A DNA stretch of 64,000 bases from Maribacter sp. ACAM166 (GCF_005771495.1 NZ_VAUW01000016.1:20095-84094), one strand, 5' to 3'; positions 36,829-46,275 are shown, counted from the first letter of the stretch. The notes: a model not told the origin generated them from the letters alone. Program-made: numbers and translations.

Positions 36829-37663
36829 ATGACTTTAGGAAAAAGCATTATCCAGTCCAAGAAAAAAGCTTTCTGATTTGAATGATTATTTTCAAAATCA
36901 GGTTAATACCCAAGGTGTGTATTTCTTAATAGGTACAGATAATCAGACCGGTAAGGCAATGGTATATATTGGAGAAGCTGAAAATGTTTGGGAAAGGCTA
37001 AAGAATCATGCTTTGAATAAAGACTTTTGTAGCGAAGTGATATTATTTACGAGTAAAGATGATAATATTACAAAATCCCACGTAAAATATCTTGAAAGTA
37101 GGCTTATTGAGATTACAAAGGAGATAGAGAGGTGTCTTTTGGATAATAGTAATACGCCTAATTTAAGCTCTTTGCCTTTGCCGGATAGAGATTCGATGGA
37201 GGAATTTATATTAAATATTAAGTTATTAAACGGTGTTTTTGGTCATAAGTTTCTTGAATATCAGGTTGGTAAAAAAAAGGTAATATTAACAGCGGAAATT
37301 AATACGGTTGAGCAAACGGAAACTTATAAAGTTTCAGAAGAAGCTGAATTCAATTTGAATGTAAAAAACATCTTGGCTAAAGTTATTCAAACAGATGAAG
37401 AAATTATAGTTTTATCTGGTTCAGAGGTGTCTGAAAAAAAATCTAAAATTTATGGATCTTAAACTCTAAGAGAAGAACTTATCCAAGATGGTACTATCAG
37501 GATATTACAAAACGGAAAATTAGGATTTTTTAAAAATCATTTATTTGCTAGTCCATCTGCAGCGGCCGCTGTTATTGTCGGTTATTCAATAAATGGACGA
37601 AGAACTTGGAAAGATAAAAATGGTAGGACTTTGAGCGAAATTGAAAAAGTGAAGATAAAATAA
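36829..37663 (+). pseudogene. GIY-YIG nuclease / DUF4357 protein, disrupted
   Basis: The region encodes a GIY-YIG-like domain (GVYFLIG and MVYIGEAENVWERL segments) followed by a DUF4357 domain (LREELIQDG, FASPSAAAAVIVGYSINGR). An in-frame TAA at 37460-37462 separates the two and the frame stays open afterwards to 37663. The natural-looking N-terminus (MTLGKSIIQ, ATG at 36829) is joined to the rest only by removing one A from a six-A run at 36862-36867. Two lesions suggest a pseudogene. A shortened product starting at TTG 36878 is possible but doubtful. Full-length relatives are often orphan nucleases of unknown role. Confidence 0.75.
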
Positions 37664-37860
37664 CATATTTATTTTAGAAAAATCATATTCAATCTATAGT
37701 GAAGAAATTAATTATCAGCTCTAAGAAATAAACTTCCCCAGAAATTTAGGTTTTAAAATACTTTTAATATAGTTTTTATTGAAGTCTTTGAATAAAAAAT
37801 AAACCACCTAAAAATTCCTTAGTTTTATAAAAATCAACACACCAAACAACAGCATAGAAA

Positions 37861-39480
37861 ATGAAAAAAATAATTGTTGCAGTAGTAGGTCTTTTATTCC
37901 TAATACCTCTAGAAGGCATAGCACAAAAAAGTAAAACGAAAAGACCGAATGTTATTTTCATCATGTCAGATGATCATGCGTATCAAGCGATAAGCGCCTA
38001 TGATGATAAACTGATAGAAACGCCTAACATAGATCGTTTGGCTAAAGAAGGCATGTTATTTACCAATGCAAGTGTTACCAACTCTATTTGTGCGCCATCT
38101 AGAGCTACAATTCTAACCGGAAAACACACACATATAAATGGAAAAATAGACAACTATTTTCCTTTTGACACCACACAGGTAACTTTTCCGCAGATATTTA
38201 AGAAGAATGGATATAAAACGGCCATGTTCGGTAAGCTTCATTTTGGTAACAACCCAAAAGGGGTTGATGAATTTATGATTCTACCAGGTCAGGGACATTA
38301 TATTAATCCCGATTTTATCGTCACCAACGGCGATACCATTACCAAACAAGGTTATGTGACCGATATCATCACAGATGTATCTCTAGATTGGTTAAAGAAA
38401 GAAGCTTCAGCAGACGAACCGTTTATGATGATGTACCTGCATAAAGCTCCACATCGCCCTTGGTGGCCTCGAGCTGATAAATTTAAGGAGTTTACCAAGA
38501 AAACATTTCCTGAGCCTGCGACTCTTTTTGATGATTATAAAAACAGGGGTACTGCAGCAAAAACAGCCGAAATGAATTTGTTTGAGCATATGATGTATAG
38601 CCATGACAGCAAAATAAGACCAGAAACATTGGCCAAAATGGAAGGTAAGGTTTTTCCTGAAATTGAAGAGTTTCCTAATGGTTTTTATGGTCCGTATAAT
38701 CGTGCTACGGAAGAACAAAAAGCAGAGTATAATCCTACTTTAGCTTCCATCAATGATTTCTTCTACGAGAATTGGCCTAAAATGACCGATAAAGAAAAAA
38801 TGCAATGGAAGTACCAACGATACATGCAAGATTACTTGGGAAGCATATCTTCTGTTGATGATAATGTAGGGCGATTGTTGGATTATTTAGATGAAAGTGG
38901 ATTGGCAGAAAATACCATTGTCATTTACACCTCTGATCAAGGCTTTTATTTGGGAGAGCATGGTTGGTTCGATAAAAGATTTGTGTATGATGAGTCTTTT
39001 AAAACTCCGTTATTGGTGCGATGGCCAGATGTGGTTAAACCTGGTTCCGTTGAAAATGAGATGGTACAAAATTTAGATTTTGCCCAAACCATGTTAGAGG
39101 CTGCGGGTATTAAACCACCCAACGATATGCAAGGGGAGAGTTTGATTCCGTTGTTGAAAGGGAAAAAAGAAGATTGGACACGAGATGCGGTGTATTATCA
39201 TTACTATGAATATCCGGCCGTACACATGGTGAAACGTCATTACGGTATTGTAAATAAAGAATTTAAGCTGGTACATTTCTATTATGATGTAGACGAGTGG
39301 GAACTCTACGATAGATTAAACGACCCGAATGAAATGAACAATGTGTATGCTGATCCTGACTATGCGGCAACAGTTAAAAAATTAAAGAAAGAGCTTAAGG
39401 ATATGCGAAAGTTATACAAAGATTCACCTGAGCAGGATAAAGAATTTATTGAGTTGTATAGGAGCAACGGAAAACTATAA
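37861..39480 (+). CDS. Sulfatase, formylglycine-dependent, secreted
   Basis: The 539-residue protein has a signal peptide ending at GIAQ (residue 22). The CAPSR motif at 77-81 (SICAPSRATILTG) supplies the cysteine that is matured to formylglycine. Calcium ligands are in MSDDHA (Asp37, Asp38) and YTSDQGFYLGEHGWFDK. It would remove sulfate esters from a polysaccharide or glycan, typical of marine Bacteroidota that degrade algal polymers; the substrate is unknown. No SusCD pair or glycoside hydrolase is adjacent, so it is not in an evident utilisation locus. Confidence 0.9.
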   Translation: MKKIIVAVVGLLFLIPLEGIAQKSKTKRPNVIFIMSDDHAYQAISAYDDKLIETPNIDRLAKEGMLFTNASVTNSICAPSRATILTGKHTHINGKIDNYFPFDTTQVTFPQIFKKNGYKTAMFGKLHFGNNPKGVDEFMILPGQGHYINPDFIVTNGDTITKQGYVTDIITDVSLDWLKKEASADEPFMMMYLHKAPHRPWWPRADKFKEFTKKTFPEPATLFDDYKNRGTAAKTAEMNLFEHMMYSHDSKIRPETLAKMEGKVFPEIEEFPNGFYGPYNRATEEQKAEYNPTLASINDFFYENWPKMTDKEKMQWKYQRYMQDYLGSISSVDDNVGRLLDYLDESGLAENTIVIYTSDQGFYLGEHGWFDKRFVYDESFKTPLLVRWPDVVKPGSVENEMVQNLDFAQTMLEAAGIKPPNDMQGESLIPLLKGKKEDWTRDAVYYHYYEYPAVHMVKRHYGIVNKEFKLVHFYYDVDEWELYDRLNDPNEMNNVYADPDYAATVKKLKKELKDMRKLYKDSPEQDKEFIELYRSNGKL

Positions 39481-39521
39481 ATCGTCATCTTAATACGGGA
39501 GAATAGGCCTTTTGTACTTTA

Positions 39522-39599
39522 GTTTATATAAAAACGAATGTCAGTTCGAGTGCTGATTTTCTAATCTTTTATTAGAAAATTAGTGTATCTAGGATCCTT
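39522..39599. repeat. Direct repeat copy A
   Basis: This unit of about 78 bases starts GTTTATATAAAAAC and ends GTATCTAGGATCCTT, with an internal hairpin (ATTTTCTAAT / ATTAGAAAAT). It is repeated with substitutions at 39763-39840. It overlaps the left arm of the inverted-repeat element at 39536. Confidence 0.65.
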
Positions 39600-39694
39600 T
39601 GTCTAAACTTAGTACATTGGCTATGGAGCATACATGCTTCTCGATATAATTTTTTCTCCCTAAAAGGTCGAAAAAATCACTCGAAGTGACATTC
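39536..39694. repeat. MITE-like element bounded by 17-bp inverted repeats
   Basis: GAATGTCAGTTCGAGTG (39536-39552) and CACTCGAAGTGACATTC (39678-39694) are inverted copies with one mismatch, enclosing about 125 AT-rich bases with no gene. The TGTCACTTCGAGTG word recurs in flavobacterial intergenic DNA in my experience of such genomes. Confidence 0.6.
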
Positions 39695-39762
39695 TTTAAT
39701 CAATACAGTACGCTAAACCAGTCTTATTACTTTATCAAAAGTTTGGCCTATTATACGCGTTG

Positions 39763-39840
39763 GTTTATATAAAAACCTTTGTCAGTTTGATTGCTTAATT
39801 TTTGATTTTTTTATTAAAAATTAAGTGTATCGAGAACCTT
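39763..39840. repeat. Direct repeat copy B
   Basis: Second copy of the unit at 39522, starting GTTTATATAAAAAC and ending GTATCGAGAACCTT, with its own hairpin (CTTAATTTTT / AAAAATTAAG). The stem sequence differs from copy A but pairing is preserved, so structure seems maintained. Confidence 0.65.
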
Positions 39841-39962
39841 CGGGGTTAGAATATATCTTGTTGCCTAAATTCCCAGATAGAAATCGTCGTTAGAAAAATC
39901 ACAACAGACAAGTTTAATATATATTTTCCTCAAATCATTAGGTTTTTAAAATCCTCTGCCCT

Positions 39963-39970
39963 TATATTTG
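39963..39970 (+). promoter_or_regulatory. Promoter -7 box for the metY riboswitch transcript
   Basis: TATATTTG matches TAnnTTTG and lies 30 bases before the SAM-I aptamer. Confidence 0.6.
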
Positions 39971-39999
39971 CAGTTCAAAGTTCAAACACATATTGAATA

Positions 40000-40100
40000 G
40001 TTATCAAGAAAGGTGGAGGGATTAGACCCTTTGAAACCTTAGCAACCCTTTGTTCCATACAAAGAAGGTGCTACATTCTACCCGATTTGGGAAGGATAAC
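40000..40100 (+). ncRNA. SAM-I (S-box) riboswitch upstream of metY
   Basis: The S-box core is clear: P1 GTTATC / GATAAC (40000 and 40095), ATCAAGAAAGGTGGAGGGA, TAGACCC, TTGAAACCTTAGCAACC, and AAGGTGCTACATTC. P4 is short (CCCGATTTGGG). SAM binding is expected to lower metY expression. The expression platform is not obvious: ATCGAA/TTCGAT near 40104 and CCTGTT/AACAGG at 40176-40191 near a T run are candidates for a terminator or start-sequestering hairpin. Confidence 0.93.
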
Positions 40101-40220
40101 AGTAATCGAATTTTTTTCGATCTCACTTTCTTATAACTTTTTGATTTTACCAACCCACATCGTCCGTGGCTAGGGCCTGTTTTTTAACAGGAAGGTTTGG
40201 CTTTTTTAATCATATTCTCG

Positions 40221-40240
40221 CCCTGAGCATAGTCAAAGGG
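40221..40240. repeat. Dispersed repeat in the metY leader
   Basis: CCCTGAGCATAGTCAAAGGG, a member of the TGAGCGNAGTCGAA family, lies between the riboswitch and the metY start, so it is transcribed in the leader. Confidence 0.6.
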
Positions 40241-40264
40241 TTAATTATTAAAAAAAACAAAATC

Positions 40265-41539
40265 ATGAGTAATCACAAATTAGCAACAAACGCACTACAC
40301 GCAGGGCATGACACAACCACCAATGGTGGGACTAGAGCTGTGCCTATTTACCAGACATCATCCTATGTATTTAAAGATACGGATCATGCTGCCAATCTTT
40401 TTTCATTGAAAGAACTTGGGTTTATATATACCCGATTAAACAACCCTACAAACCAAATTCTACAAGATAGATTGGCCGCTGTAGAAGGTGGTATTGGTGC
40501 CGTTGTATTCGCATCGGGTACGGCAGCAATTTCGACAGGATTAATGACCTTGTTAAAAGCAGGAGACCATATTGTAGCATCTAGCAGTTTGTACGGTGGT
40601 ACATTTAACTTATTAAATGTTACGCTTCCAAGATTTGGCATCACAACTACGTTTGTTGATGCTTCAGATGCCAATAATTTCAAGGATGCCGTACAAGATA
40701 ACACGCGAGCATTTTTTGTGGAATCTTTGGGGAACCCGAAATTAGACGTATTGGACCTGAAAGCAATTTCTAAAGAAGCTAAAGCGGCAGAAGTACCATT
40801 TATTGTGGATAACACCGTGGCTACACCAGTATTGTTGAATCCTATTGAACATGGTGCCGACTTGGTGATACATTCACTGACTAAATATATTGGCGGACAA
40901 GGAACTTCTTTAGGAGGTGCCATTATCGATGCAGGTACTTTTGATTGGACCAACGGGAAATTTCCTGAGTTTACCGAGCCATCTGCCGGATATCACGGTT
41001 TGGTATATAGCGAAGCTTTAGGAGCGGCTGCCTTTACCTTTAAATTGATTTTGGAAGGATTACGCGATTTTGGTGGCGCATTGAGTCCGTTTAATGCTTT
41101 TCAAATTATACAAGGTTTAGAAACCTTACCGGTTCGTATCAAGCAGCATAGTATCGGTGCCTTAGAATTGGCTACATGGTTAGAAGGTAGGGAAGAAGTG
41201 GTATGGGTAAATTACCCAGGTCTGAAAAGTAATAAGTACTATGCATTGGCTAAGGAATACTTACCAAAAGGGCAAAGTGGTTTGGTCACCTTTGGCGTAA
41301 AAGGGGGCTTTGAAGCAGCTAAAAAAGTAACCGATGCAACCAAAATATTTTCATTGCTAGCGAATATTGGTGATACCAAATCATTGATTATTCACCCTGC
41401 AAGTACAACACATCAACAGTTGAATGCGGAGCAACAAGATAATGCGGGAGTTAGTCAAGACTTAATTCGTTTGTCCGTTGGTTTGGAGGATATAGAAGAT
41501 TTAAAATCAGATTTAGCACAGGCATTTAAAAGCCTGTAA
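40265..41539 (+). CDS. metY: O-acetylhomoserine sulfhydrylase (aminocarboxypropyltransferase)
   Basis: The 424-residue PLP enzyme joins O-acetylhomoserine and sulfide to give homocysteine. The Cys/Met metabolism fold is shown by TSSYVFKDTDHAA, YTRLNNPTNQ, SGTAAIS, IVDNTVATP and the PLP-lysine segment HSLTKYIGGQG. The C-terminal STTHQQL is typical. It is the first gene after the SAM-I riboswitch. The ATG at 40265 gives the family N-terminus; the frame extends upstream into the leader but has no reason to be translated. It supplies homocysteine with MetZ encoded 4 kb downstream. Confidence 0.93.
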   Translation: MSNHKLATNALHAGHDTTTNGGTRAVPIYQTSSYVFKDTDHAANLFSLKELGFIYTRLNNPTNQILQDRLAAVEGGIGAVVFASGTAAISTGLMTLLKAGDHIVASSSLYGGTFNLLNVTLPRFGITTTFVDASDANNFKDAVQDNTRAFFVESLGNPKLDVLDLKAISKEAKAAEVPFIVDNTVATPVLLNPIEHGADLVIHSLTKYIGGQGTSLGGAIIDAGTFDWTNGKFPEFTEPSAGYHGLVYSEALGAAAFTFKLILEGLRDFGGALSPFNAFQIIQGLETLPVRIKQHSIGALELATWLEGREEVVWVNYPGLKSNKYYALAKEYLPKGQSGLVTFGVKGGFEAAKKVTDATKIFSLLANIGDTKSLIIHPASTTHQQLNAEQQDNAGVSQDLIRLSVGLEDIEDLKSDLAQAFKSL

Positions 41540-41579
41540 CGATTCTATTTCTATTTAATTTCATATAACAAGGTTGGCC

Positions 41580-41618
41580 TTGGCGGAAAAAATGCAGTTC
41601 TTGCTTTTTTTCCGCCAA
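41580..41618 (+). terminator. Strong hairpin after metY, possible terminator
   Basis: A perfect 13-bp stem (TTGGCGGAAAAAA / TTTTTTCCGCCAA) lies between metY and the fusion gene. The T run is inside the stem rather than after it, so it may pause or stabilise rather than terminate; 28 bases separate it from the next ATG. Confidence 0.6.
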
Positions 41619-41646
41619 TCAATACATACAAGCAATTTTTCTACGG

Positions 41647-44600
41647 ATGTTACATCAAGTACAGATTAAAGAATACAAGACCCTAAGCGGTGCGACTCAG
41701 GATATTCAATTGTCCTATCAGCTTTTCGGGAAGAAATTACATACGGCGCCCATCATTTTGGTGAACCATGCCCTAACGGGTAATTCGAATGTAACGGGAG
41801 AAGATGGATGGTGGTCGGCACTTATCGGAGATAAAAAATGTGTTGACACTCAGAAATATACCATTTTAGCATTCAATATTCCGGGAAATGGTCATGATAA
41901 ATTCATTATAGAGAACTATAAGGATTTTGTTGCTGGCGATGTCGCCCGATTATTTTTATTGGGTCTAGAGCAATTGAATGTTGAACGGTTGTTCGTAATT
42001 ATTGGTGGTTCGTTAGGTGGAGGAATAGCTTGGGAGATGGCGGCTGTTAAGCCAAACCTAACCGAGCATTTGATACCTGTAGCATCTGATTGGAAATCTA
42101 CCGATTGGCTAATTGCCAACTGTCAGATACAAGAGCAGTTTTTGGTAAATTCGAAGCAACCTGTACACGATGCCCGTATGCATGCCATGTTGTGCTACCG
42201 TACACCGGCCTCGTTCAAAGAGCGTTTTAAAAGAAGCACCAATGAAGAGTTAAAGGTCTTTAATGTAGAGAGTTGGTTAATGCATCACGGGGATAAGCTT
42301 CAGGAACGTTTTCAGTTATCGGCTTATAAATTGATGAACCAGTTATTAAAGACAATTGATATAACGAGAAGCGGAGAGCAGAATTTCATCAATCTTCAGA
42401 ATAGTGAAACCAATATCCATATTGTTGGTGTGGATTCTGATATGTTCTTTACTGCACAAGAAAACAAGGATACTTTTAAGCAATTGGCACAGGCCAAAAG
42501 CAATGTTACGTATGGCGAGGTTCAATCGTTACATGGCCATGATGCCTTTTTGATTGAGTTCACCCAAATGGAAAAATTGCTGACGGGTATTTTCAATACT
42601 AATGGCAGTATCAAGAAAATTAAAATCTTGAAATTTGGTGGTAAGTCTTTAAGCAATGGCGAAGGACTTGAACGTGTATTGGATATTGTCAAGAGGAAGG
42701 TAACTAATGATGAAAATATAGCCATAGTGTTATCCGCTAGAGAAAAAGCTACGGATCAGTTAGAGACTATTCTAGAGAAAGCTGCGAAAGGCAAAGAGTA
42801 TAAGAAGGATTTTGAAGCGCTAGAAAAATACCAAAAGCATACCTATACCAATGTGAATTTATCGGCTGAGTTCAAAGGCTTGGCGAAGTTATATGAAGGT
42901 GTTTCGTTGTTAGGGGATTATAGTGCTAAAATCAAAGATGAGGTTTTAGCTTATGGGGAGCTAATTTCTGCGAAATTAGTAACCAAATTATTAATTGGAA
43001 AAGGCATAAAAGCCAAACTAGTTGATACGCGTGAACTTATCAAAACTGATAATATATTTGGAGATGCCAAAGTGTTGGAGGCTGAATCGAAAGAACGTGT
43101 ACTATTGAAATTTTCTGAGATACCAAAGGATACGGTTGCTGTTGTTACCGGATTTATTTCCTCTACACTAGATGGTGAAACGACCACCTTAGGAAGAAAT
43201 GGAAGTAACTATTCTGCTGCCTTACTGGCGAATTTTTTAGACGCAGAAGAATTACAGAACTATACCCATGTAGATGGTATTTATACGGCAAATCCTGATT
43301 ATGTGCTAGAAGCGAAACGGTTGTCTAACCTATCGTATGCCGAGGCAAATGAACTAGCTAATTTTGGCACGACCATTTTACACGCCAAGACCATTATTCC
43401 GCTTATAGAAAAGAATATTCCATTGCGTATTTTAAATACGTATAATGATGATAATGAAGGTACGTTAATCAGTGCCAAGACCAGTAAGGAAGGTATAAAA
43501 TCACTTTCGGTGATAGAGGATGTGGCCATGATCAATATTGAAGGTCGCGGGTTGTTAGGTAAGGTTGGTGTCGATGCACGTATTTTTAAAGCATTGGAAT
43601 CGAGTAATATTAGTGTAAGCATTGTATCTCAAGGTTCTTCGGAAAGAGGTATTGGCTTAGTAGTGAAAAAAGATAAGGCCAAAAGAGCCAAGATTGCTTT
43701 GGAGAATGAATTTAGTACAGATTTTGAGTCTAAAGATGTCAATATGATAACAGTGATAGATGATGTATCCATCATATCAATTGTTGGTCAGGATTTAAGT
43801 ACGTTTCATAAGCCGTTCAATGCGCTGATAAAAAATCAAATCGTTCCCTTATTATTCAACAATACCGTATCTGGTAAGAATGTAAGTTTGGTGGTTAAAA
43901 AAACCGATTTGCACAAGGCTGTAAATGTAATTCACGGCCAAGTTTTTGGTTTTAGCAAAAAAATTAATATCGTTATTTTTGGACATGGAAATGTCGGTGG
44001 TACGTTGATAGACCAAATATTAAAATCAGCCAAGACCATTAAGGAGCGAAAAAGTCTCGATTTGCGTGTTTTTGGAATCGCCAATTCTAAAAAAATAATA
44101 CTCAATGAAAAGGGTATAACTGAAAATTGGAAAACTAGTTTAAAACAAAAGGGTAAGTTATATAAAATTCAAGATGTCTTTGATTTTACAAAGCGTCATC
44201 ATTTGGAAAATCTTATTGTTATAGATAATACGGCAAGTAGTGATTTTGTTGCTAATTATTTTGATTTTGTAGAACATGGCTTTGATTTGGTATCATCCAA
44301 TAAAATAGCAAATACGTTGCGGTATGATTTTTATCAATTGTTACGCGAAGAATTGAAGAAGAACCAAAAGCAATACCTGTATGAAACGAATGTTGGTGCT
44401 GGTCTTCCTTTAATCGATACGATAAAGTTGTTGCATTTATCCGGAGAAAATATCACGAGAATCAAAGGGGTGTTTTCAGGGTCGTTAAGTTATATTTTCA
44501 ATACGTTTTCTGAAGTTGATATGCCTTTTTCAACGATATTGAAAGATGCCATGAGACAGGGTTTTACAGAACCTGATCCCAGGGAAGACTTGTCAGGAAA

Positions 44601-45033
44601 CGATGTGGGCCGTAAATTATTAATTTTGGCCCGTGAACTCGATTTGCATAACGAGTTTTCGGATATTCATATAGATAATCTAATACCAAAAAAGCTTCAA
44701 GATGGGAAAGTGGATTTCTTCATGGAGCATTTAGAGGTTCTAGATGCGAAATTCAATGAGATTAAAAAAAGTCAAAAGCCAAACCATGTTCTTCGCTATG
44801 TGGGTGATTTGCATGGAAACCTTCAAAAGGAAAAAGGGGTGTTAGATGTGAAATTAGTATCTGTGCCAAAAGAAAGTGCTTTGGGGCAAGTAAAAGGTTC
44901 AGATTCTATCATAGAAATTTATACTGAATCGTATGGTGAAAATCCACTTGTAATTCAAGGAGCAGGAGCGGGTGCAGCAGTTACGGCAAGAGGTGTTTTT
45001 GGTGATATACTCAGGATTGCAGATAAAGGCTAA
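41647..45033 (+). CDS. Trifunctional fusion: MetX-like acyltransferase + aspartokinase + homoserine dehydrogenase
   Basis: This 1128-residue protein joins three enzymes. Residues 1-322 are an alpha/beta-hydrolase of the homoserine O-acetyltransferase type: HALTGNS, GGSLGGG with nucleophile Ser122, DSD near 263-265 and HGHD near 296-299. Residues 325 to about 610 are aspartokinase (KFGGKSL 329-335, TLGRNGSNYSA 514-524), and 618 to 768 two ACT regulatory domains. Residues 773-1128 are homoserine dehydrogenase (FGHGNVGG, SGSLSYIFNTF, DLSGNDVGRK). One chain would thus start the aspartate branch, make homoserine and activate it. The frame is clean, and metY and metZ flank it. The acyl donor is unknown. 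Confidence 0.88.
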   Translation: MLHQVQIKEYKTLSGATQDIQLSYQLFGKKLHTAPIILVNHALTGNSNVTGEDGWWSALIGDKKCVDTQKYTILAFNIPGNGHDKFIIENYKDFVAGDVARLFLLGLEQLNVERLFVIIGGSLGGGIAWEMAAVKPNLTEHLIPVASDWKSTDWLIANCQIQEQFLVNSKQPVHDARMHAMLCYRTPASFKERFKRSTNEELKVFNVESWLMHHGDKLQERFQLSAYKLMNQLLKTIDITRSGEQNFINLQNSETNIHIVGVDSDMFFTAQENKDTFKQLAQAKSNVTYGEVQSLHGHDAFLIEFTQMEKLLTGIFNTNGSIKKIKILKFGGKSLSNGEGLERVLDIVKRKVTNDENIAIVLSAREKATDQLETILEKAAKGKEYKKDFEALEKYQKHTYTNVNLSAEFKGLAKLYEGVSLLGDYSAKIKDEVLAYGELISAKLVTKLLIGKGIKAKLVDTRELIKTDNIFGDAKVLEAESKERVLLKFSEIPKDTVAVVTGFISSTLDGETTTLGRNGSNYSAALLANFLDAEELQNYTHVDGIYTANPDYVLEAKRLSNLSYAEANELANFGTTILHAKTIIPLIEKNIPLRILNTYNDDNEGTLISAKTSKEGIKSLSVIEDVAMINIEGRGLLGKVGVDARIFKALESSNISVSIVSQGSSERGIGLVVKKDKAKRAKIALENEFSTDFESKDVNMITVIDDVSIISIVGQDLSTFHKPFNALIKNQIVPLLFNNTVSGKNVSLVVKKTDLHKAVNVIHGQVFGFSKKINIVIFGHGNVGGTLIDQILKSAKTIKERKSLDLRVFGIANSKKIILNEKGITENWKTSLKQKGKLYKIQDVFDFTKRHHLENLIVIDNTASSDFVANYFDFVEHGFDLVSSNKIANTLRYDFYQLLREELKKNQKQYLYETNVGAGLPLIDTIKLLHLSGENITRIKGVFSGSLSYIFNTFSEVDMPFSTILKDAMRQGFTEPDPREDLSGNDVGRKLLILARELDLHNEFSDIHIDNLIPKKLQDGKVDFFMEHLEVLDAKFNEIKKSQKPNHVLRYVGDLHGNLQKEKGVLDVKLVSVPKESALGQVKGSDSIIEIYTESYGENPLVIQGAGAGAAVTARGVFGDILRIADKG

Positions 45034-45102
45034 CTTCGGCAACGCTCAGTGACCTATAAATAGTTGGCTACACATTGTCGCAATTAAGAATGAATTAATA
45101 GC

Positions 45103-46275
45103 ATGAAAGAAAACAGCAATAAGTTTGAAACTAACGCAATACGTACACAACTTAAACGTAGTGAGAATCTGGAGCATTCCGTTCCTTTGTATTTGACCTC
45201 TAGTTTTGTATTTGAGGATGCAGAAGATATGCGGGCTTCTTTTGCGGAAGAAAAGGAACGGAATATTTATTCAAGATATTCCAATCCGAATTCATCTGAA
45301 TTTATAGAAAAGGTATGTCAAATGGAAGGTGCCGAAAGCGGTTTTGCATTTGCATCAGGTATGTCAGCAGTTTTTTCAACGTTGGCAGCGCTGCTAAATA
45401 GCGGTGATCATGTCTTGTCGGCAAGAAGTATATTCGGTTCCACGCATTCGTTGTTTACTAATTTCTTTCCAAAATGGAATATTGACCACACGTATTTTAA
45501 GATTGACGAATTGGAGCATATCGAAAATCTGATTACTCCAAAAACAAAAATAATCTATGCAGAAACACCTACGAATCCTGGTGTTGATGTATTGGATTTG
45601 GAAGAATTGGGGAAAATTGCAAAAAGGAACAATCTTATTTTGGTCATTGATAATTGCTTTGCCTCTCCCTATTTGCAACAACCTATAAAATTCGGTGCCG
45701 ATTTGGTCATACATTCCGGTACTAAATTGATGGATGGCCAGGGCAGGGTACTCGCTGGCATTACTGTTGGAAGCGGTGAATTGATGGATAAAGTGTATCG
45801 TTTTTCACGTATAACTGGTCCGGCGTTGTCACCATTCAATGCATGGGTGCTTTCAAAAAGTTTGGAAACATTAGCGGTACGGGTAGACAGGCATTGTGAA
45901 AATGCGCTTAAATTGGCAGAATACCTTGAAGGAAACGATAAAGTCAATTGGGTTAAATATCCATTCTTGAAATCGCATCCTAAATATGAGATTGCCATAA
46001 AGCAAATGAAGGCTGGTGGTTGCGTAGTCGCATTCGAGGTAAAAGGGGGCTTAGATGCTGGTAGGTCATTTTTCGACTCCATTAAATTATTATCACTTTC
46101 CGCCAACTTAGGTGATTCAAGAACAATAGTTACGCATCCGGCATCAACTACGCATAGTAAATTAAGTGTTGAAGAACGTGCGGCGGTAGGTATTTCAGAT
46201 GGTTCGGTTCGTATATCTGTCGGTTTGGAGCATATAGATGATATTATTGCCGATATTGAGCAGGCATTGGGTTAA
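45103..46275 (+). CDS. metZ: Trans-sulfuration PLP enzyme, O-succinylhomoserine sulfhydrylase type
   Basis: The 390-residue Cys/Met metabolism enzyme has YLTSSFVFEDAEDMRA, YSRYSNPN, ASGMSAVFST, DNCFASPYLQQP and the PLP-lysine motif HSGTKLMDGQGR, which fit MetZ better than MetB or MetC. It would make homocysteine directly from an acylated homoserine and sulfide, overlapping with MetY. It lies 69 bases after the fusion gene, in the same direction, and a strong terminator closes the unit. Confidence 0.88.
   Translation: MKENSNKFETNAIRTQLKRSENLEHSVPLYLTSSFVFEDAEDMRASFAEEKERNIYSRYSNPNSSEFIEKVCQMEGAESGFAFASGMSAVFSTLAALLNSGDHVLSARSIFGSTHSLFTNFFPKWNIDHTYFKIDELEHIENLITPKTKIIYAETPTNPGVDVLDLEELGKIAKRNNLILVIDNCFASPYLQQPIKFGADLVIHSGTKLMDGQGRVLAGITVGSGELMDKVYRFSRITGPALSPFNAWVLSKSLETLAVRVDRHCENALKLAEYLEGNDKVNWVKYPFLKSHPKYEIAIKQMKAGGCVVAFEVKGGLDAGRSFFDSIKLLSLSANLGDSRTIVTHPASTTHSKLSVEERAAVGISDGSVRISVGLEHIDDIIADIEQALG

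Noticed and set aside
36878..37462. Treating the GIY-YIG frame as an intact gene
   Set aside because: It starts only at TTG, lacks the natural N-terminus, and the matching DUF4357 domain continues in frame after the stop.
34826..39480. Polysaccharide utilisation locus around the sulfatase
   Set aside because: No SusC/SusD pair, glycoside hydrolase or sensor is present; neighbours are repeats, a hydrolase and a broken gene.
40166..40264. Longer metY start reading into the riboswitch leader
   Set aside because: The extra 33 residues come from leader and repeat sequence and are unlike the family N-terminus; ATG 40265 fits.
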